Shown here in pieces: positions 52,682 through 61,943 of a stretch of 64,000 bases of DNA; position 1 is the stretch's first letter; the number at the start of each line of letters is the position of its first letter. This DNA comes from Streptomyces sp. SLBN-118 (lineage in GTDB: Bacteria; Actinomycetota; Actinomycetes; Streptomycetales; Streptomycetaceae). The notes beneath the pieces were generated by a model. That model made no database searches. It worked only from the letters and a program-made list of their open reading frames with translations, and was not told the DNA's origin. Position numbers and translations under genes: made by a program. The stretch spans positions 2,170,001 to 2,234,000 of the forward strand of contig NZ_VFNP01000002.1 in assembly GCF_006715635.1 (NCBI RefSeq), in the 5' to 3' direction.

Positions 52682-53854
52682 TCACAGAACCGGGTCCGGC
52701 AGGACGTCATGACGGACGAAGTACGCCACATAGGCGGCGAACACCTTCTCGTCGATGTCCGGGCATTCGACCCCGGAGCCACTCAGGAACTCCCGTGTGT
52801 CGCCGTCGGCGAATTCCGCGACCTCGACCTTCTCCAGATCGACGATCATGGCCATCAGCGGGTACATGGAGTTGTGGATGTCGGCCGAAATGCCCTTCAT
52901 CCACTTGATGATGCTGACTTCCTTCAGCTCGTAACCGGAGCTGCGGATGAGGCCCAGAATCTCGTCGGAGTCCAGCGAACCGGGGCTCACCTCGTGGAAC
53001 GCCCTGCCGATGGACGCCGGGTCCCGGGAGATGGCGACGATCGCGGCGCTGACGTAGTCGACCGGCACCATGTTCATGTCGAGGCGGAACTTGCGCGGAT
53101 ACAGACCCGCCTGGATGGATCCCTTGATGAACCGCCAGACGAAGTCGTTCGGCTGGCACGCCCCCGTCCGCGTGTCACCCCACACCTGGCCGGGGCGGTG
53201 GATGGTCGTCGGGACACCCCTGCGTCCGGCCTCGCGGACGAGCTGCTCGGCAACCCACTTGCTCTTGGTGTACCCGAGCGACAGCTTCTCCGGCGGGCCG
53301 GTGGGGTCGGCCTCACGCCTCGGTCCCAGGGATGCCTTGGGCTCGAAGACGCCCGTGGTCGACACATGGTGCAGGGCGGCCTTCGCCGCGCACGCGAAGC
53401 GCAGGATCTCGTGAGTACCGTCGACCGTCGACTTGCGCAGCCACTTGTACAGCGTCAGGAAGTTGACCTTGGCCGCGGAGTGATAAATGGCGCCGATACG
53501 CCCGGCCACTTCGGCATAAGCGGGCTCATCCATACCGAACCGGGGCTTCGTCACATCCCCGGGAACGATCCTGACCCGGTCCAGATCGACATCGTCGATT
53601 TCGTACGTATCCAGGTTGGCCTTCAGCCGGCCGAGTCCCGCTTCGGCGTCGGCGGCTCGCACCAGACAGTGCACAACAAGGCCGCGCGCCAGCAGGTCCT
53701 TCAGCAGAAATGCCCCGAGAAAACCGGTCGCGCCGGTGAGGAACACTTCGGATACGGTGTGCGGATCCGGAGCCGTGAAACCGGTGATGTCTTCGTGCAG
53801 GACGACATCTTCGGCGAACTCCTCGGTGACTTCTGAATGCGTGAGCGAAGTCAT
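52682..53854 (-). CDS. Stand-alone thioester reductase (SDR-e type)
   Basis: A 390-residue NAD(P)H-dependent reductase like the R domains that end NRPS and PKS lines. The dinucleotide motif is LTGATGFLGAFLL near residue 38 and the catalytic pair is in LGYTKSKW. No adenylation or carrier domain is attached, so it must act in trans on an acyl-ACP and release an aldehyde. The aminotransferase gene directly upstream suggests aldehyde-to-amine conversion. Last gene of a minus-strand set of three. Confidence 0.9.
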   Translation of the reverse strand: MTSLTHSEVTEEFAEDVVLHEDITGFTAPDPHTVSEVFLTGATGFLGAFLLKDLLARGLVVHCLVRAADAEAGLGRLKANLDTYEIDDVDLDRVRIVPGDVTKPRFGMDEPAYAEVAGRIGAIYHSAAKVNFLTLYKWLRKSTVDGTHEILRFACAAKAALHHVSTTGVFEPKASLGPRREADPTGPPEKLSLGYTKSKWVAEQLVREAGRRGVPTTIHRPGQVWGDTRTGACQPNDFVWRFIKGSIQAGLYPRKFRLDMNMVPVDYVSAAIVAISRDPASIGRAFHEVSPGSLDSDEILGLIRSSGYELKEVSIIKWMKGISADIHNSMYPLMAMIVDLEKVEVAEFADGDTREFLSGSGVECPDIDEKVFAAYVAYFVRHDVLPDPVL

Positions 53855-53905
53855 CAGTTATCTTCGTTCCTTCCCCGGGACATTCGTCCGGTTCGGTGCC
53901 GCGGG

Positions 53906-55150
53906 CTATGCGCCGGCGGCGGCCTTTGCGATCGCGCCGGCGAGAAGCGACAGCGCCTCTTTCACGTCCTCGTCGGTCGCGACGATCGGCGGGAGCAGCC
54001 GCACGGTCGTCGGACGGCTGATGCAGGGCGAGACCACCAGACCGCTCTGGGCGAGTCCCGCGAGTACGTCGCCGGACAACTCGGGCGAACGAAAGTCGAT
54101 GCCCCACAGCAGTCCACGGCCTCGCACGGCGACCACGATGTCGCTGTACTCCTCCTGGATCCGCGCGAGACCTTCCGCCATCGCCGCGGCGACGCGGGCG
54201 CCGTCCTCGGCGTGCAGCTCGATGGTGTCCAGCGCCACGGGAATCACCGCGGTGCCCAGCGGATGACCGCTGAAGGTGGCGGTGTGCTTCATCGGGTCGC
54301 TCAGCAGGGGCTGGAAGAGCCGGTCGTTGCCGACCGCGGCGGAGACCGGGACGACGCCGCCGCCCAGGGGCTTGCCCAGCAGTACGGCATCCACCGCCAG
54401 CCCCGCCTCCAGCGCCACGGACTTGGCGCCGCACCGCCGCAGGCCGACCTGGATCTCGTCGGAGATGACAAAGGCACCGTGCTCGTGGGCGTCGGCGCAC
54501 CACTGCGCCAGGACGGCCTCGTCCAGCACCTGCACACCGTTCTCGGCCTGTACGGGCTCGAAGATGACGGCCGCGACGTCCTGTTCGGCGATGACCCGGG
54601 CAACCGCCTCGGGATCGCTGGGGTCGACATGGACGACGCCCTGGAGCAGCGGCTCCAGACCCGTCCTGAAGCGTTCGTTGTGGGTCAGAGCGAGGGCGCC
54701 GAGGGTCTTTCCGTGGAAGGCTCCGTCGACCGCGATGACGGTCATCCGGCCGGTGGCCATACGGGCGAGCTTGAGGGACACCTCGACGGCGTCCGCCCCG
54801 CCGCATCCGAAGTAGACCCGGTTCAGGGCTCCTCCGAAGTACTCCGTCAGGCTCTCCGCGGCCAGCGGGCCCACCGGGCTCTGGACCGTCCTGGTCGACG
54901 CCGGCATCACGTCCAGCTGGCTGCGTACGGCGTCGACGATCGCGCTGTTGCGGTGCCCGAGGAGCGCGACGGCGTACGAGCCGAAGTCGAGGACGGAACG
55001 GCCGTCCGAGAGGGTCACGCGGCAGCCGTCCGCCGAGGACTCGACGGCACCCTGCCCGGAGAATTTACCGGCCACCGAAAGCGCCGGAGAAAAATGCCGC
55101 TTCACGCGCCGGAAGGTTTCCTTGGCGTCGCCCGAGCGAAGGTCACTCAT
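53906..55150 (-). CDS. Class III PLP-dependent aminotransferase
   Basis: A 414-residue omega-type aminotransferase. The PLP-binding Lys is in LLGKPLGGGVVP; SDEIQVGLRR and ATFSGHPLG are also typical. AGAAGGAG precedes the ATG. It lies 51 nt upstream of the thioester reductase gene on the same strand, a pairing that gives terminal amines by reductive release and transamination. The alternative is amination of a keto group on the chain. Confidence 0.9.
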   Translation of the reverse strand: MSDLRSGDAKETFRRVKRHFSPALSVAGKFSGQGAVESSADGCRVTLSDGRSVLDFGSYAVALLGHRNSAIVDAVRSQLDVMPASTRTVQSPVGPLAAESLTEYFGGALNRVYFGCGGADAVEVSLKLARMATGRMTVIAVDGAFHGKTLGALALTHNERFRTGLEPLLQGVVHVDPSDPEAVARVIAEQDVAAVIFEPVQAENGVQVLDEAVLAQWCADAHEHGAFVISDEIQVGLRRCGAKSVALEAGLAVDAVLLGKPLGGGVVPVSAAVGNDRLFQPLLSDPMKHTATFSGHPLGTAVIPVALDTIELHAEDGARVAAAMAEGLARIQEEYSDIVVAVRGRGLLWGIDFRSPELSGDVLAGLAQSGLVVSPCISRPTTVRLLPPIVATDEDVKEALSLLAGAIAKAAAGA

Positions 55151-55191
55151 TGCTACTCCTTCTGGAGGCTCTGGTCCTGGATGCCCTGGCC

Positions 55192-55611
55192 CTAGAGGCT
55201 CTGGCTGACAATTCCGGCCTGGTAGCCTTCCAGCGCCTTGGCCACCGCGGGATGAATCATTTCGGCCACCATCGGCAGACCGATGTCGAATTCCACGTTC
55301 AGTTCGAGGCCGACTCCGTCGGTGTCCTCGACGACCTGCCAATAGCCCTCGTAGTGGGCGAGATCCCCTTCGGTCTGGCGGAACTCCAGACGCCGCCGCT
55401 CGACGTCGATGACGTCCTCCTGGTCCCACTCCATCTCGGAACCCTTGAGTTCGACCACCCAACTGCTGGTCCGGCGGCCGTCCTCCTCACCGGTGATGGT
55501 CACCTCGTTGACGCCCTCCATGTACGAAGGGAACGCCTCGCAGTCCAGAAGCACCTTCCACACCTGGTCCGGTGTCCCGGCACTCTTGTGAGTTGTGTGC
55601 AGCACGGCCAC
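55192..55611 (-). CDS. SRPBCC-fold protein (polyketide cyclase/aromatase-like)
   Basis: A 139-residue START/SRPBCC domain (VWKVLLDCEAFPSYMEGV at the start is typical of the polyketide cyclase/dehydrase and Coq10 group). These small proteins bind hydrophobic substrates and may cyclise polyketides or shuttle lipids. It is the first gene of the set with the aminotransferase and reductase, separated by 41 nt. Its exact role is not visible. Confidence 0.85.
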   Translation of the reverse strand: MAVLHTTHKSAGTPDQVWKVLLDCEAFPSYMEGVNEVTITGEEDGRRTSSWVVELKGSEMEWDQEDVIDVERRRLEFRQTEGDLAHYEGYWQVVEDTDGVGLELNVEFDIGLPMVAEMIHPAVAKALEGYQAGIVSQSL

Positions 55612-55691
55612 GGAAATCTCCTCTCAGAAATCGAATTCCCGCTCATCAGCTCATCAGCGATTCGCATCGTAGTTTGACGCGCCACTCACCT

Positions 55692-55736
55692 GGGCATTCA
55701 AATGCCCATATCTGACACGCAATTGACAGACTGACA
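55692..55736 (-). promoter_or_regulatory. Candidate SARP-type repeats and inverted repeat upstream of the SRPBCC-aminotransferase-reductase set
   Basis: Read on the minus strand, TGTCA occurs three times, at 55732-55736, 55724-55728 and 55713-55717, with 8- and 11-nt periods. SARP proteins bind short direct repeats spaced about one helical turn, and a SARP gene lies directly upstream. An inverted repeat GGGCATT-CA-AATGCCC (55692-55707) follows toward the gene. Confidence 0.45.
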
Positions 55737-55762
55737 AACGAGTCCGGCCCAGCACCCGGAGT

Positions 55763-56737
55763 TCACGCGGAATCCCTGCGCCGGGCAGGGAAGCGTTCCT
55801 CCACCAGTGCCATGAGGCGGTCGAGTTCCGAGCGGAGTGTGTGCTGTTCGGAGGTCAGCTGCTCGACCCGTCGTCGCAGCCGCAGAAGTTCGAGGCTGGC
55901 CGCACCCTCGCGGTGGGCGCTCTCGCCGTCGCCGTACTCCTCCGCCACCGCGTGCTCGACCGTGCCCTGCGCCTGCCACCGGCTCCCGGCCTCGTGGATC
56001 TGACGTACGGGCGCGGTCAGCACCGGCGCCGAGCCCGCAGCGACCTCGGCGGTGCGCCGTCGCCGTACGGTGTCGCGCACCGTACGGGCCTCCCCCGGCC
56101 GGCCACTGCGCTGGAGCGAGAGGGCCAGCTGGTCGCGGAAGCGCTCCCGCAGAGGGTGGTCGGCGACCAACTCCTCCAGTTGGGCGATCACTTGACGGTG
56201 CTGGCCCATCCGGAGCGAGGCGTCGCACAGGTCCTCCAGCGCGAGCAGCCGCTCCTCCTCCAGGCGGGCGGCGACCCCCGCGCTCAGCGGTCCGTGCGAG
56301 CCGCCGGCCAGCGCGGGTCCGCGCCACAGCTTGAGGGCCTTGCGCAGCAGCACACACGCGGAATGCGGATCGGACTCCAACTGCCGCTGCGCCCGCGCCA
56401 CCAGGAGCCGGAACTGCACACTGTCGAGTTCGTCGGGCCGCGCCTGCAGCAGATAACCGGAACCCCGCGCGACAAGCCGCGGCGTATTGGCCCGGGAGGG
56501 CTCCACCTCGATCAGCTGCTGCCGCAGCCGGGACACGTGCGCCTGTAGTGCGTTGATGGCCTTGTCCGGTGCGTTGTGTCCCCAGAGCTCGTTGATCAGC
56601 GCTTCCGTGGGCACCGGAGACCCCATCCGGACCAGCAGCGCCCCCAGCAGCACCCGCTGCTTGGGACTGGTCAGCTGGACGCTCCGTTGTCTGACCTCGT
56701 CATAGATCTCGGGAGTCCCCAGTACACGGAATTGCAT
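55763..56737 (-). CDS. SARP-family transcriptional activator (short form)
   Basis: A 324-residue regulator. An OmpR-like winged helix (MQFRVLGTPEIYD, VLLGALLVR, LWGHNAPDKAINALQAHVSRLR) is followed by the BTAD helical domain and a C-terminal coiled-coil-like stretch (LLRLRRRVEQL, TLRSELDRLM). The start is set by GTGGAGG before the ATG; a longer frame upstream looks unreal. It lacks the STAND module of the other SARP in the window. Its promoter carries TGAGTA-type site C. Confidence 0.92.
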   Translation of the reverse strand: MQFRVLGTPEIYDEVRQRSVQLTSPKQRVLLGALLVRMGSPVPTEALINELWGHNAPDKAINALQAHVSRLRQQLIEVEPSRANTPRLVARGSGYLLQARPDELDSVQFRLLVARAQRQLESDPHSACVLLRKALKLWRGPALAGGSHGPLSAGVAARLEEERLLALEDLCDASLRMGQHRQVIAQLEELVADHPLRERFRDQLALSLQRSGRPGEARTVRDTVRRRRTAEVAAGSAPVLTAPVRQIHEAGSRWQAQGTVEHAVAEEYGDGESAHREGAASLELLRLRRRVEQLTSEQHTLRSELDRLMALVEERFPARRRDSA

Positions 56738-56810
56738 CCAAACCTCCACGGTCGTCGCGCGCTGCACCGCGCGGCACCATGAGCTGACCACGCGCCCGGA
56801 CCCCGGTTCA

Positions 56811-56828
56811 TGAGTACTCAGGTACTCA
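56811..56828. promoter_or_regulatory. TGAGTA-type palindrome, site C
   Basis: TGAGTACTCAGGTACTCA, 73 nt upstream of the short SARP start. The half-sites are 6 nt apart here instead of 5; the left part is also a perfect 10-bp palindrome. Confidence 0.6.
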
Positions 56829-56923
56829 AACCCTTTTCGCGTCCCCAGTCTGCGGCGTCCCGACCCGGCGTGGGACGGCCCCCGGGCGGGGCGACGGCCA
56901 GGTGATCAGGGGCGGCCACAAGG

Positions 56924-56940
56924 TGAGTAGCCAGTACTCA
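56924..56940. promoter_or_regulatory. TGAGTA-N5-TACTCA palindrome, site D
   Basis: TGAGTAGCCAGTACTCA ends 67 nt before the oxidase start, exactly the spacing of site B to the KSIII gene. Sites C and D lie about 113 nt apart, and sites A and B about 114 nt apart. Confidence 0.68.
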
Positions 56941-57007
56941 GGCATGCGCGCGGGGGCGCGTGGTGGTGTGGACCCTGAGCACCTGACGACAGGCGGGAGT
57001 GAGTGGC

Positions 57008-58150
57008 ATGACTCGGTGGGACGCTGAGGCTGCGGTCGTGGGACTCGGGGCCTGGGGCGCCTCGGCCCTGTGGAAACTGGCGGCCCGGGGCGTCGACGTC
57101 CTGGGCTTCGAGCGCTTCACACCAGGTCATTCGCTCGGCTCATCCCACGGCGGCGCCCGGATGTTCCGGCTCGCCTGTCTGGAAGACCCTCGGCTGGTCC
57201 CGCTCGCACAGCGGTCCCGTGAGCTGTGGTCTGAACTCGAAGACGCCGCGCAGGAGCAGCTGTTCGTCCCCACCGGCGGGCTCCTGATCGGACCCGAGAA
57301 CGGCCGTATCGCCGGCGGCACCCTCCGCTCGGCCCGCGAACACGGCATCGACGTACGCACCTTCACGGCCCGCGCCCTGCGCTTCCAGTACCCGCGCCAC
57401 ACGGCCGTACCGGACCATCACATAGGTGTCTGGGAGCCGACCGCCGGGATCGTCCGGCCGGAGAGGGCGGTCCGCTCCGCCGTCGCACTCGCCCGGCAGG
57501 CGGGCGCCCGCGTGTACACCGACACCCGGATCACCTCGATCGAGAAGGTGCCGGGCGGAGTCCTGCTGCACACGGCGCAGCGGACCGTGCGGGTGCGGCA
57601 GGTCGTCGTGACGGCCGGCTCCTGGCTGGCGTCCCTCGAACCGGGACTGCCGCTGGAGACGGTACGTATGCCGATCACCTGGTTCCGGCAGCTGGAACCG
57701 GACGACAGCTTCACCCTGGACAGCTTCCCCGTCTTCATGAGGGAGCTGGACGACGTCCGGGTGCTGCGGGGCAGCGGGACGGAGGGCGGTCACGACATCC
57801 GGATCGGCCTGGAGGACCGCAGTGTGTCGGCCAAGGCGATCGACCCCGACGACAGCGACCGGTCCGTGGCGTCCGAGGACTGGTCGGACCTGGCGGCCAT
57901 GCTGCCGGCCAAGATCCCGGGCCTCGAGGCGGTGCCCGCACGGGTCGCGGTCTGCATGGCAACCCGCACCCCGGACGGCCAGTTCGTGATCGGCCGCCCC
58001 GGGGGTGACCCCCGCGTGGTCGTCGCGGGCGGCGACAACGCGCACGGCTTCCAGCACGCGCCCGGCATCGGCGAGGCCCTGGCGGATCTGGTCCAGTCCC
58101 GGCCCACGAGGGTGCCGCTGGACTTCCTCTCGCCCGACCGGTTCGCCTGA
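57008..58150 (+). CDS. FAD-dependent oxidase of the MTOX/sarcosine oxidase family
   Basis: A 380-residue flavoprotein with the Rossmann motif GLGAWGASALWKLA at the N-terminus and a C-terminal MATRTPDGQFVIG region with the Cys (AVCMAT) that binds FAD covalently in this family. Relatives oxidise N-methyl amino acids or related amines. ATG 57008 is preceded by GGGAG; GTG 56999 is an alternative. Although it looks like an ordinary gene, site D places it in the same putative regulon as the KSIII and SARP genes, so it may act on an amine-bearing intermediate (inference). Confidence 0.85.
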   Translation: MTRWDAEAAVVGLGAWGASALWKLAARGVDVLGFERFTPGHSLGSSHGGARMFRLACLEDPRLVPLAQRSRELWSELEDAAQEQLFVPTGGLLIGPENGRIAGGTLRSAREHGIDVRTFTARALRFQYPRHTAVPDHHIGVWEPTAGIVRPERAVRSAVALARQAGARVYTDTRITSIEKVPGGVLLHTAQRTVRVRQVVVTAGSWLASLEPGLPLETVRMPITWFRQLEPDDSFTLDSFPVFMRELDDVRVLRGSGTEGGHDIRIGLEDRSVSAKAIDPDDSDRSVASEDWSDLAAMLPAKIPGLEAVPARVAVCMATRTPDGQFVIGRPGGDPRVVVAGGDNAHGFQHAPGIGEALADLVQSRPTRVPLDFLSPDRFA

Positions 58151-58209
58151 CCGCCGCCTGACCGTTAATCGTTGGCCGACGGCTGCGCCCCTCGGGTACA
58201 GAGATCGTC

Positions 58210-58689
58210 ATGACGACCTGGACCCTGGCCCCCGAGGCCTTCGACTCCCCCGACGCGAGTTCGCTGCGTCGCGAGTACTACGACGAGGTCGCGAGCCGCT
58301 ACTGGAAGCGGCCCGCGACCGACGAGGAGATCGAGCAGGGCCTGGACGGGGACGGGGTGGAGCGGCTCGTGCCACCCACGGGCCAGTTCGTCGTCGGCCG
58401 CTACGAAGGCAGGCCGGCGGCCTGCGGCGGCGTCCTGATGCTGGACGCCGAACGGGCGGAGCTCACGCGGGTGTATCTGCGGCCGGCTTTCCGTGGCAAG
58501 GGGGGCGCCGGTCTGTTGATGGAGCTGCTGGAGACGCAGGCGCGGCGACTGGGCGCCCGGCGCATGGTGCTCAACACGCGCCTGGACCTGGTGGAGGCGC
58601 GGGCGTTGTATGTGCGGCACGGTTACGGGGAGATCCCTGCGTATTGCACGGGGCCGTACATGGAGGTCTGGTACGGCAGGGAACTGTAG
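58210..58689 (+). CDS. GNAT-family N-acetyltransferase
   Basis: A 159-residue acetyltransferase. The acetyl-CoA binding turn is RPAFRGKGGAGLLMELLE, and the C-terminal ARALYVRHGYGEIPAY is typical of the family. Substrate unknown; no operon partner. Probably chromosomal background rather than cluster. Confidence 0.88.
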   Translation: MTTWTLAPEAFDSPDASSLRREYYDEVASRYWKRPATDEEIEQGLDGDGVERLVPPTGQFVVGRYEGRPAACGGVLMLDAERAELTRVYLRPAFRGKGGAGLLMELLETQARRLGARRMVLNTRLDLVEARALYVRHGYGEIPAYCTGPYMEVWYGREL

Positions 58690-58727
58690 GGGCGCAGAAT
58701 TCAGCCCCATGGGGACGCGCCGGACGG

Positions 58728-60779
58728 TCACGGCGCGTGGTGGTCCCCAGGCGGCGGAGGACTGTACGGACGCTCCGCGTCCGAGCCGCACAGCTCCGCC
58801 GTCAGCTCCTTCACCAGCTGCACCAGATCCGTCGGCCTCTCGGGCCCCCACCAGTCCCCCAGCAGTTCCGCGAGCGACTCCTCCCGCGCCTTCGCCAGCT
58901 GGACGGCGACCTCGTCGCCCCGGTCGGTGAGCAGCAATTGCAGCCCCTCGCGGCGGGCGAGGCCCCGCTCCTCCACCTGGCGTGCGGCCTCGGTGATGGC
59001 CCGCAGCGGCACCGGCGTGGTGTCCGCGAGCAGCACGGGCTGCACGGTGCCGTGGCGCCGGATGCGCAGCAGCAGCCAACTGGCCGCGGGCAGCAGGTCG
59101 TACCCGGCCCGCGCCGTGATCTTCTCGTAGATCTGCTGCCTCCCCTCGCGCGAGCCGAGCAGCGACAGCGCCCGCGACACCTCCTCGTGGGAGGAGCGCT
59201 CGACCGGGTTGGACGCCAGGGTCTGACTGGGGTCGGGCGCGGTGACCGAGCCGCGCAGTTTGTCCTCCTTGAGGAACCAGGAGACGAGGAAGGCGAGGAG
59301 CACCACGGGTATCGCGTACAGGAAGACATCCGTGATGGACGAGGCGTACGCGTGGAGCACCGACGGCCGCAGTGCGGGCGGCAGTTCGGCGATGGCGCGC
59401 GGGTCGGCGGCCAGCTGACCCGGGCCGGTGCCGGGTGGCAGGGGGTGTCCGGTGAGCGCGTCGGAGAGGTTGTCCTCCAGCCGGCCTGTGAAGATCGTGC
59501 CGAAGACGGAGACGCCGAACGCGGCCCCGATGGAGCGGAAGAACGTCGCGCCGGAGGTGGCGACCCCCAGGTCCTCGTATCCGACGGAGTTCTGGACGAC
59601 GAGGACGAGCACCTGCATGACCAGGCCGAGCCCGGCTCCGAAGACGAAGAAGTAGGTACTCATCTCCCAGGTGGAGCTGGACTCGTCGAGCTGGTGGAGC
59701 AGCACAAGGCCGACGGCGGTGATGCCGGTGCCCGCGACGGGAAAGACCTTCCAGCGTCCGGTGCGGCTGACGATCTGCCCGGACGCGGTGGAGGCGATCA
59801 GCAGGCCGAACACCATCGGCAGCATGTGGACGCCGGACAGGGTGGGCGATACGCCCTGCACGACCTGGAGGAACGTCGGCAGATAGGTCATGGCTCCGAA
59901 CATCGCGAAGCCGACGATGAAGCTGATGACCGCGACGAGTGTGAAGGTGCGGATCCGGAACAGTCTGAGCGGCAGCACCGGTTCGGCGGCGCGTCGCTCT
60001 GCGTACACGAAGGCGACCAGGAGTACGGCGCTGAGCGCGGCGAGGGTGATGATCTGCGCCGAGCCCCAGTCCCAGGTCGTGCCGCCGAGCGAGGCGACGA
60101 GCACCAGACAGGTGGCGAAGGAGGCGATCAGGAAGGTGCCGAGGTAGTCGATGGTGTGCCGGGTCGGGCGGACGGGGGGGTGCAGGACGGCTGCGATGAC
60201 GAGAAGCGCCACGACTCCGATGGGGAGGTTGATGTAGAAGACCCAGCGCCAGCTGAGATGTTCGGTGAACAGACCGCCCAGCAGCGGGCCGAGCACGCTG
60301 GTCGCGCCGAACACCGCACCGAACAGGCCCTGGTACTTTCCCCGTTCGCGAGGCGAGACGATGTCGCCGACGATCGCCATGGACAGCACCATGAGGCCGC
60401 CGCCGCCCAGGCCCTGCAGCGCGCGGAAGCCGATGAGCTGTGGCATGTTCTGGGCGACGCCGCACAGCGCGGAGCCGATGAGGAAGATGACGATCGCGGC
60501 CTGGAAAAGCTTCTTGCGGCCGTACTGGTCACCGAGCTTGCCCCACAGGGGGGTGGCCGCAGTCGAGGCCAGCAGATATGCGGTGACCACCCACGAGAGA
60601 TGGTTCAGGCCGCCGAGTTCGCTGACGATGGTCGGCAGGGCGGTGGAGACGATCGTCTGGTCGAGCGCGGCGAGCAGCATGCCCAGCAGCAGTGCACCGA
60701 TGGCGACCATCACGGTCTGCCGGCTCTGCCCTTCGCCGGGGGCCGGGCTCACGGCCTCGGTGCTCATGTCCTGAGCCAT
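58728..60779 (-). CDS. DHA2-family MFS efflux protein with C-terminal MarR-like extension
   Basis: A 683-residue protein. Residues about 20-500 are a 14-helix EmrB-type transporter ([29 protein letters not shown]). The last 170 or so residues are soluble. They read like a winged-helix MarR domain ([18 protein letters not shown], then [29 protein letters not shown]). A fused regulatory or sensory module on a pump is unusual. AAGGAG lies 10 nt before the ATG; ATG 60767 is an alternative. Outside the cluster proper. Confidence 0.88.
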   Translation of the reverse strand: MAQDMSTEAVSPAPGEGQSRQTVMVAIGALLLGMLLAALDQTIVSTALPTIVSELGGLNHLSWVVTAYLLASTAATPLWGKLGDQYGRKKLFQAAIVIFLIGSALCGVAQNMPQLIGFRALQGLGGGGLMVLSMAIVGDIVSPRERGKYQGLFGAVFGATSVLGPLLGGLFTEHLSWRWVFYINLPIGVVALLVIAAVLHPPVRPTRHTIDYLGTFLIASFATCLVLVASLGGTTWDWGSAQIITLAALSAVLLVAFVYAERRAAEPVLPLRLFRIRTFTLVAVISFIVGFAMFGAMTYLPTFLQVVQGVSPTLSGVHMLPMVFGLLIASTASGQIVSRTGRWKVFPVAGTGITAVGLVLLHQLDESSSTWEMSTYFFVFGAGLGLVMQVLVLVVQNSVGYEDLGVATSGATFFRSIGAAFGVSVFGTIFTGRLEDNLSDALTGHPLPPGTGPGQLAADPRAIAELPPALRPSVLHAYASSITDVFLYAIPVVLLAFLVSWFLKEDKLRGSVTAPDPSQTLASNPVERSSHEEVSRALSLLGSREGRQQIYEKITARAGYDLLPAASWLLLRIRRHGTVQPVLLADTTPVPLRAITEAARQVEERGLARREGLQLLLTDRGDEVAVQLAKAREESLAELLGDWWGPERPTDLVQLVKELTAELCGSDAERPYSPPPPGDHHAP

Positions 60780-60939
60780 GCCGATGTCACTCCTTGGTCT
60801 TCTTGACCACGCTCCTCCCCATCCTGGTGGGTGTGGCCGGTTATGGCCTGCCGAGTGCGCGACCCGGACGGGCGGGCGCCGTTTGGCGTCGCGACGGGCG
60901 GCTGCATAATCGCTCGCAGTGCAAGGGGAGGAACCAGCC

Positions 60940-61824
60940 ATGGCCGGACACCAGTGTCCTGAATGCGGTACACCGCGAGATGCCGAGGGCGCAGCCGGGC
61001 CCGGCTGCGCATGTGCGGAGCGGGCCGCGGACGCGGTGCGGGCCGAGCGGGAGGCAGATGCGGTGCGGGCCGAGTTCGATCCGCTGCGAGTGCGGCCGTA
61101 TGTGACGTTGCAGCACGTGGCCGAAAGCGGGGCGGCACCCGACGGGGCAACTGTGCCGCTGCCGCGCGTGGTGGATGCCGCGCCGCACGACGAGCCGGAT
61201 GCTCCCGGGGCGGAGATGCTCGACCCGGTGAACCTCACGCGAGTGAACTTCACGCCGGTGCGCCACCGTCGGCGCAAACGCTCGTACAAGGGGCTCATCG
61301 TGGCCGCGGCGGCGGTGACGGTGGCCGGGACCGTTGTGTACGCCGGTGGCCTGTTCTCCGGGGACGACGATGACGAGAAGGCTCTGCCTGACAGGGGGAC
61401 GGTCGCACCGACCAACCTCATGCCGGATCTGCCCACAGCCGGGCCGACCCGTACCGCGTCGCCCAATGCGTCGGCTTCGGCGTCCCGTACGGCGGCTACG
61501 TCCTCGGCCTCGGCGACACCGTCATCGGCGGCACCGTCCTCAACCCCCTCGCCGTCCACGGCGAAGGTCACGGCTGCACTGTCCCAGGACCCACAGCCGC
61601 AGAGCTCGGGCACGCTGCGCAGCGGGGACAGCGGACCGGCGGTCGTCGATCTGCAGCAGCGGCTCGCCGGGCTGCTGCTGTACATCGGTCCGATGGACGG
61701 GGAGTACGACCAGTCGGTCGCGGACGCGGTGCGGTCCTACCAGAACAGCCGGCACGTCAAGGGCGACCCCAAGGGCGTCTACGGCCCGAAGACGCGGCGG
61801 GCACTCGAGGCGGAGACCGGGTAG
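60940..61824 (+). CDS. Membrane-anchored peptidoglycan-binding protein
   Basis: A 294-residue protein. An N-terminal zinc-ribbon-like CPECGTP and cytoplasmic part leads to one membrane helix (about 123-143: [20 protein letters not shown]), a Ser/Thr/Pro/Ala-rich extracellular stretch, and a C-terminal PG_binding_1 domain ([33 protein letters not shown]). GGGGAGG precedes the ATG. A cell-wall role is likely. Divergent from the MFS gene. Confidence 0.87.
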   Translation: MAGHQCPECGTPRDAEGAAGPGCACAERAADAVRAEREADAVRAEFDPLRVRPYVTLQHVAESGAAPDGATVPLPRVVDAAPHDEPDAPGAEMLDPVNLTRVNFTPVRHRRRKRSYKGLIVAAAAVTVAGTVVYAGGLFSGDDDDEKALPDRGTVAPTNLMPDLPTAGPTRTASPNASASASRTAATSSASATPSSAAPSSTPSPSTAKVTAALSQDPQPQSSGTLRSGDSGPAVVDLQQRLAGLLLYIGPMDGEYDQSVADAVRSYQNSRHVKGDPKGVYGPKTRRALEAETG

Positions 61825-61943
61825 GCGGAGTGGACGCGGGAGCCCGCGCTTTGTATCGTGGTGGAACAAAGTGGTTCCGCCCGTATTCCCTGACCGGCGG
61901 GCGGAGCCGCTTGTTCCCTTCTCCCGCGCCCTGGAGTACGCCG

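Noticed and set aside
60780..61685. N-terminal extension of the second MFS protein to 61685
   Set aside because: It runs antisense through the peptidoglycan-binding gene, and a good ribosome site exists for the ATG at 60779.
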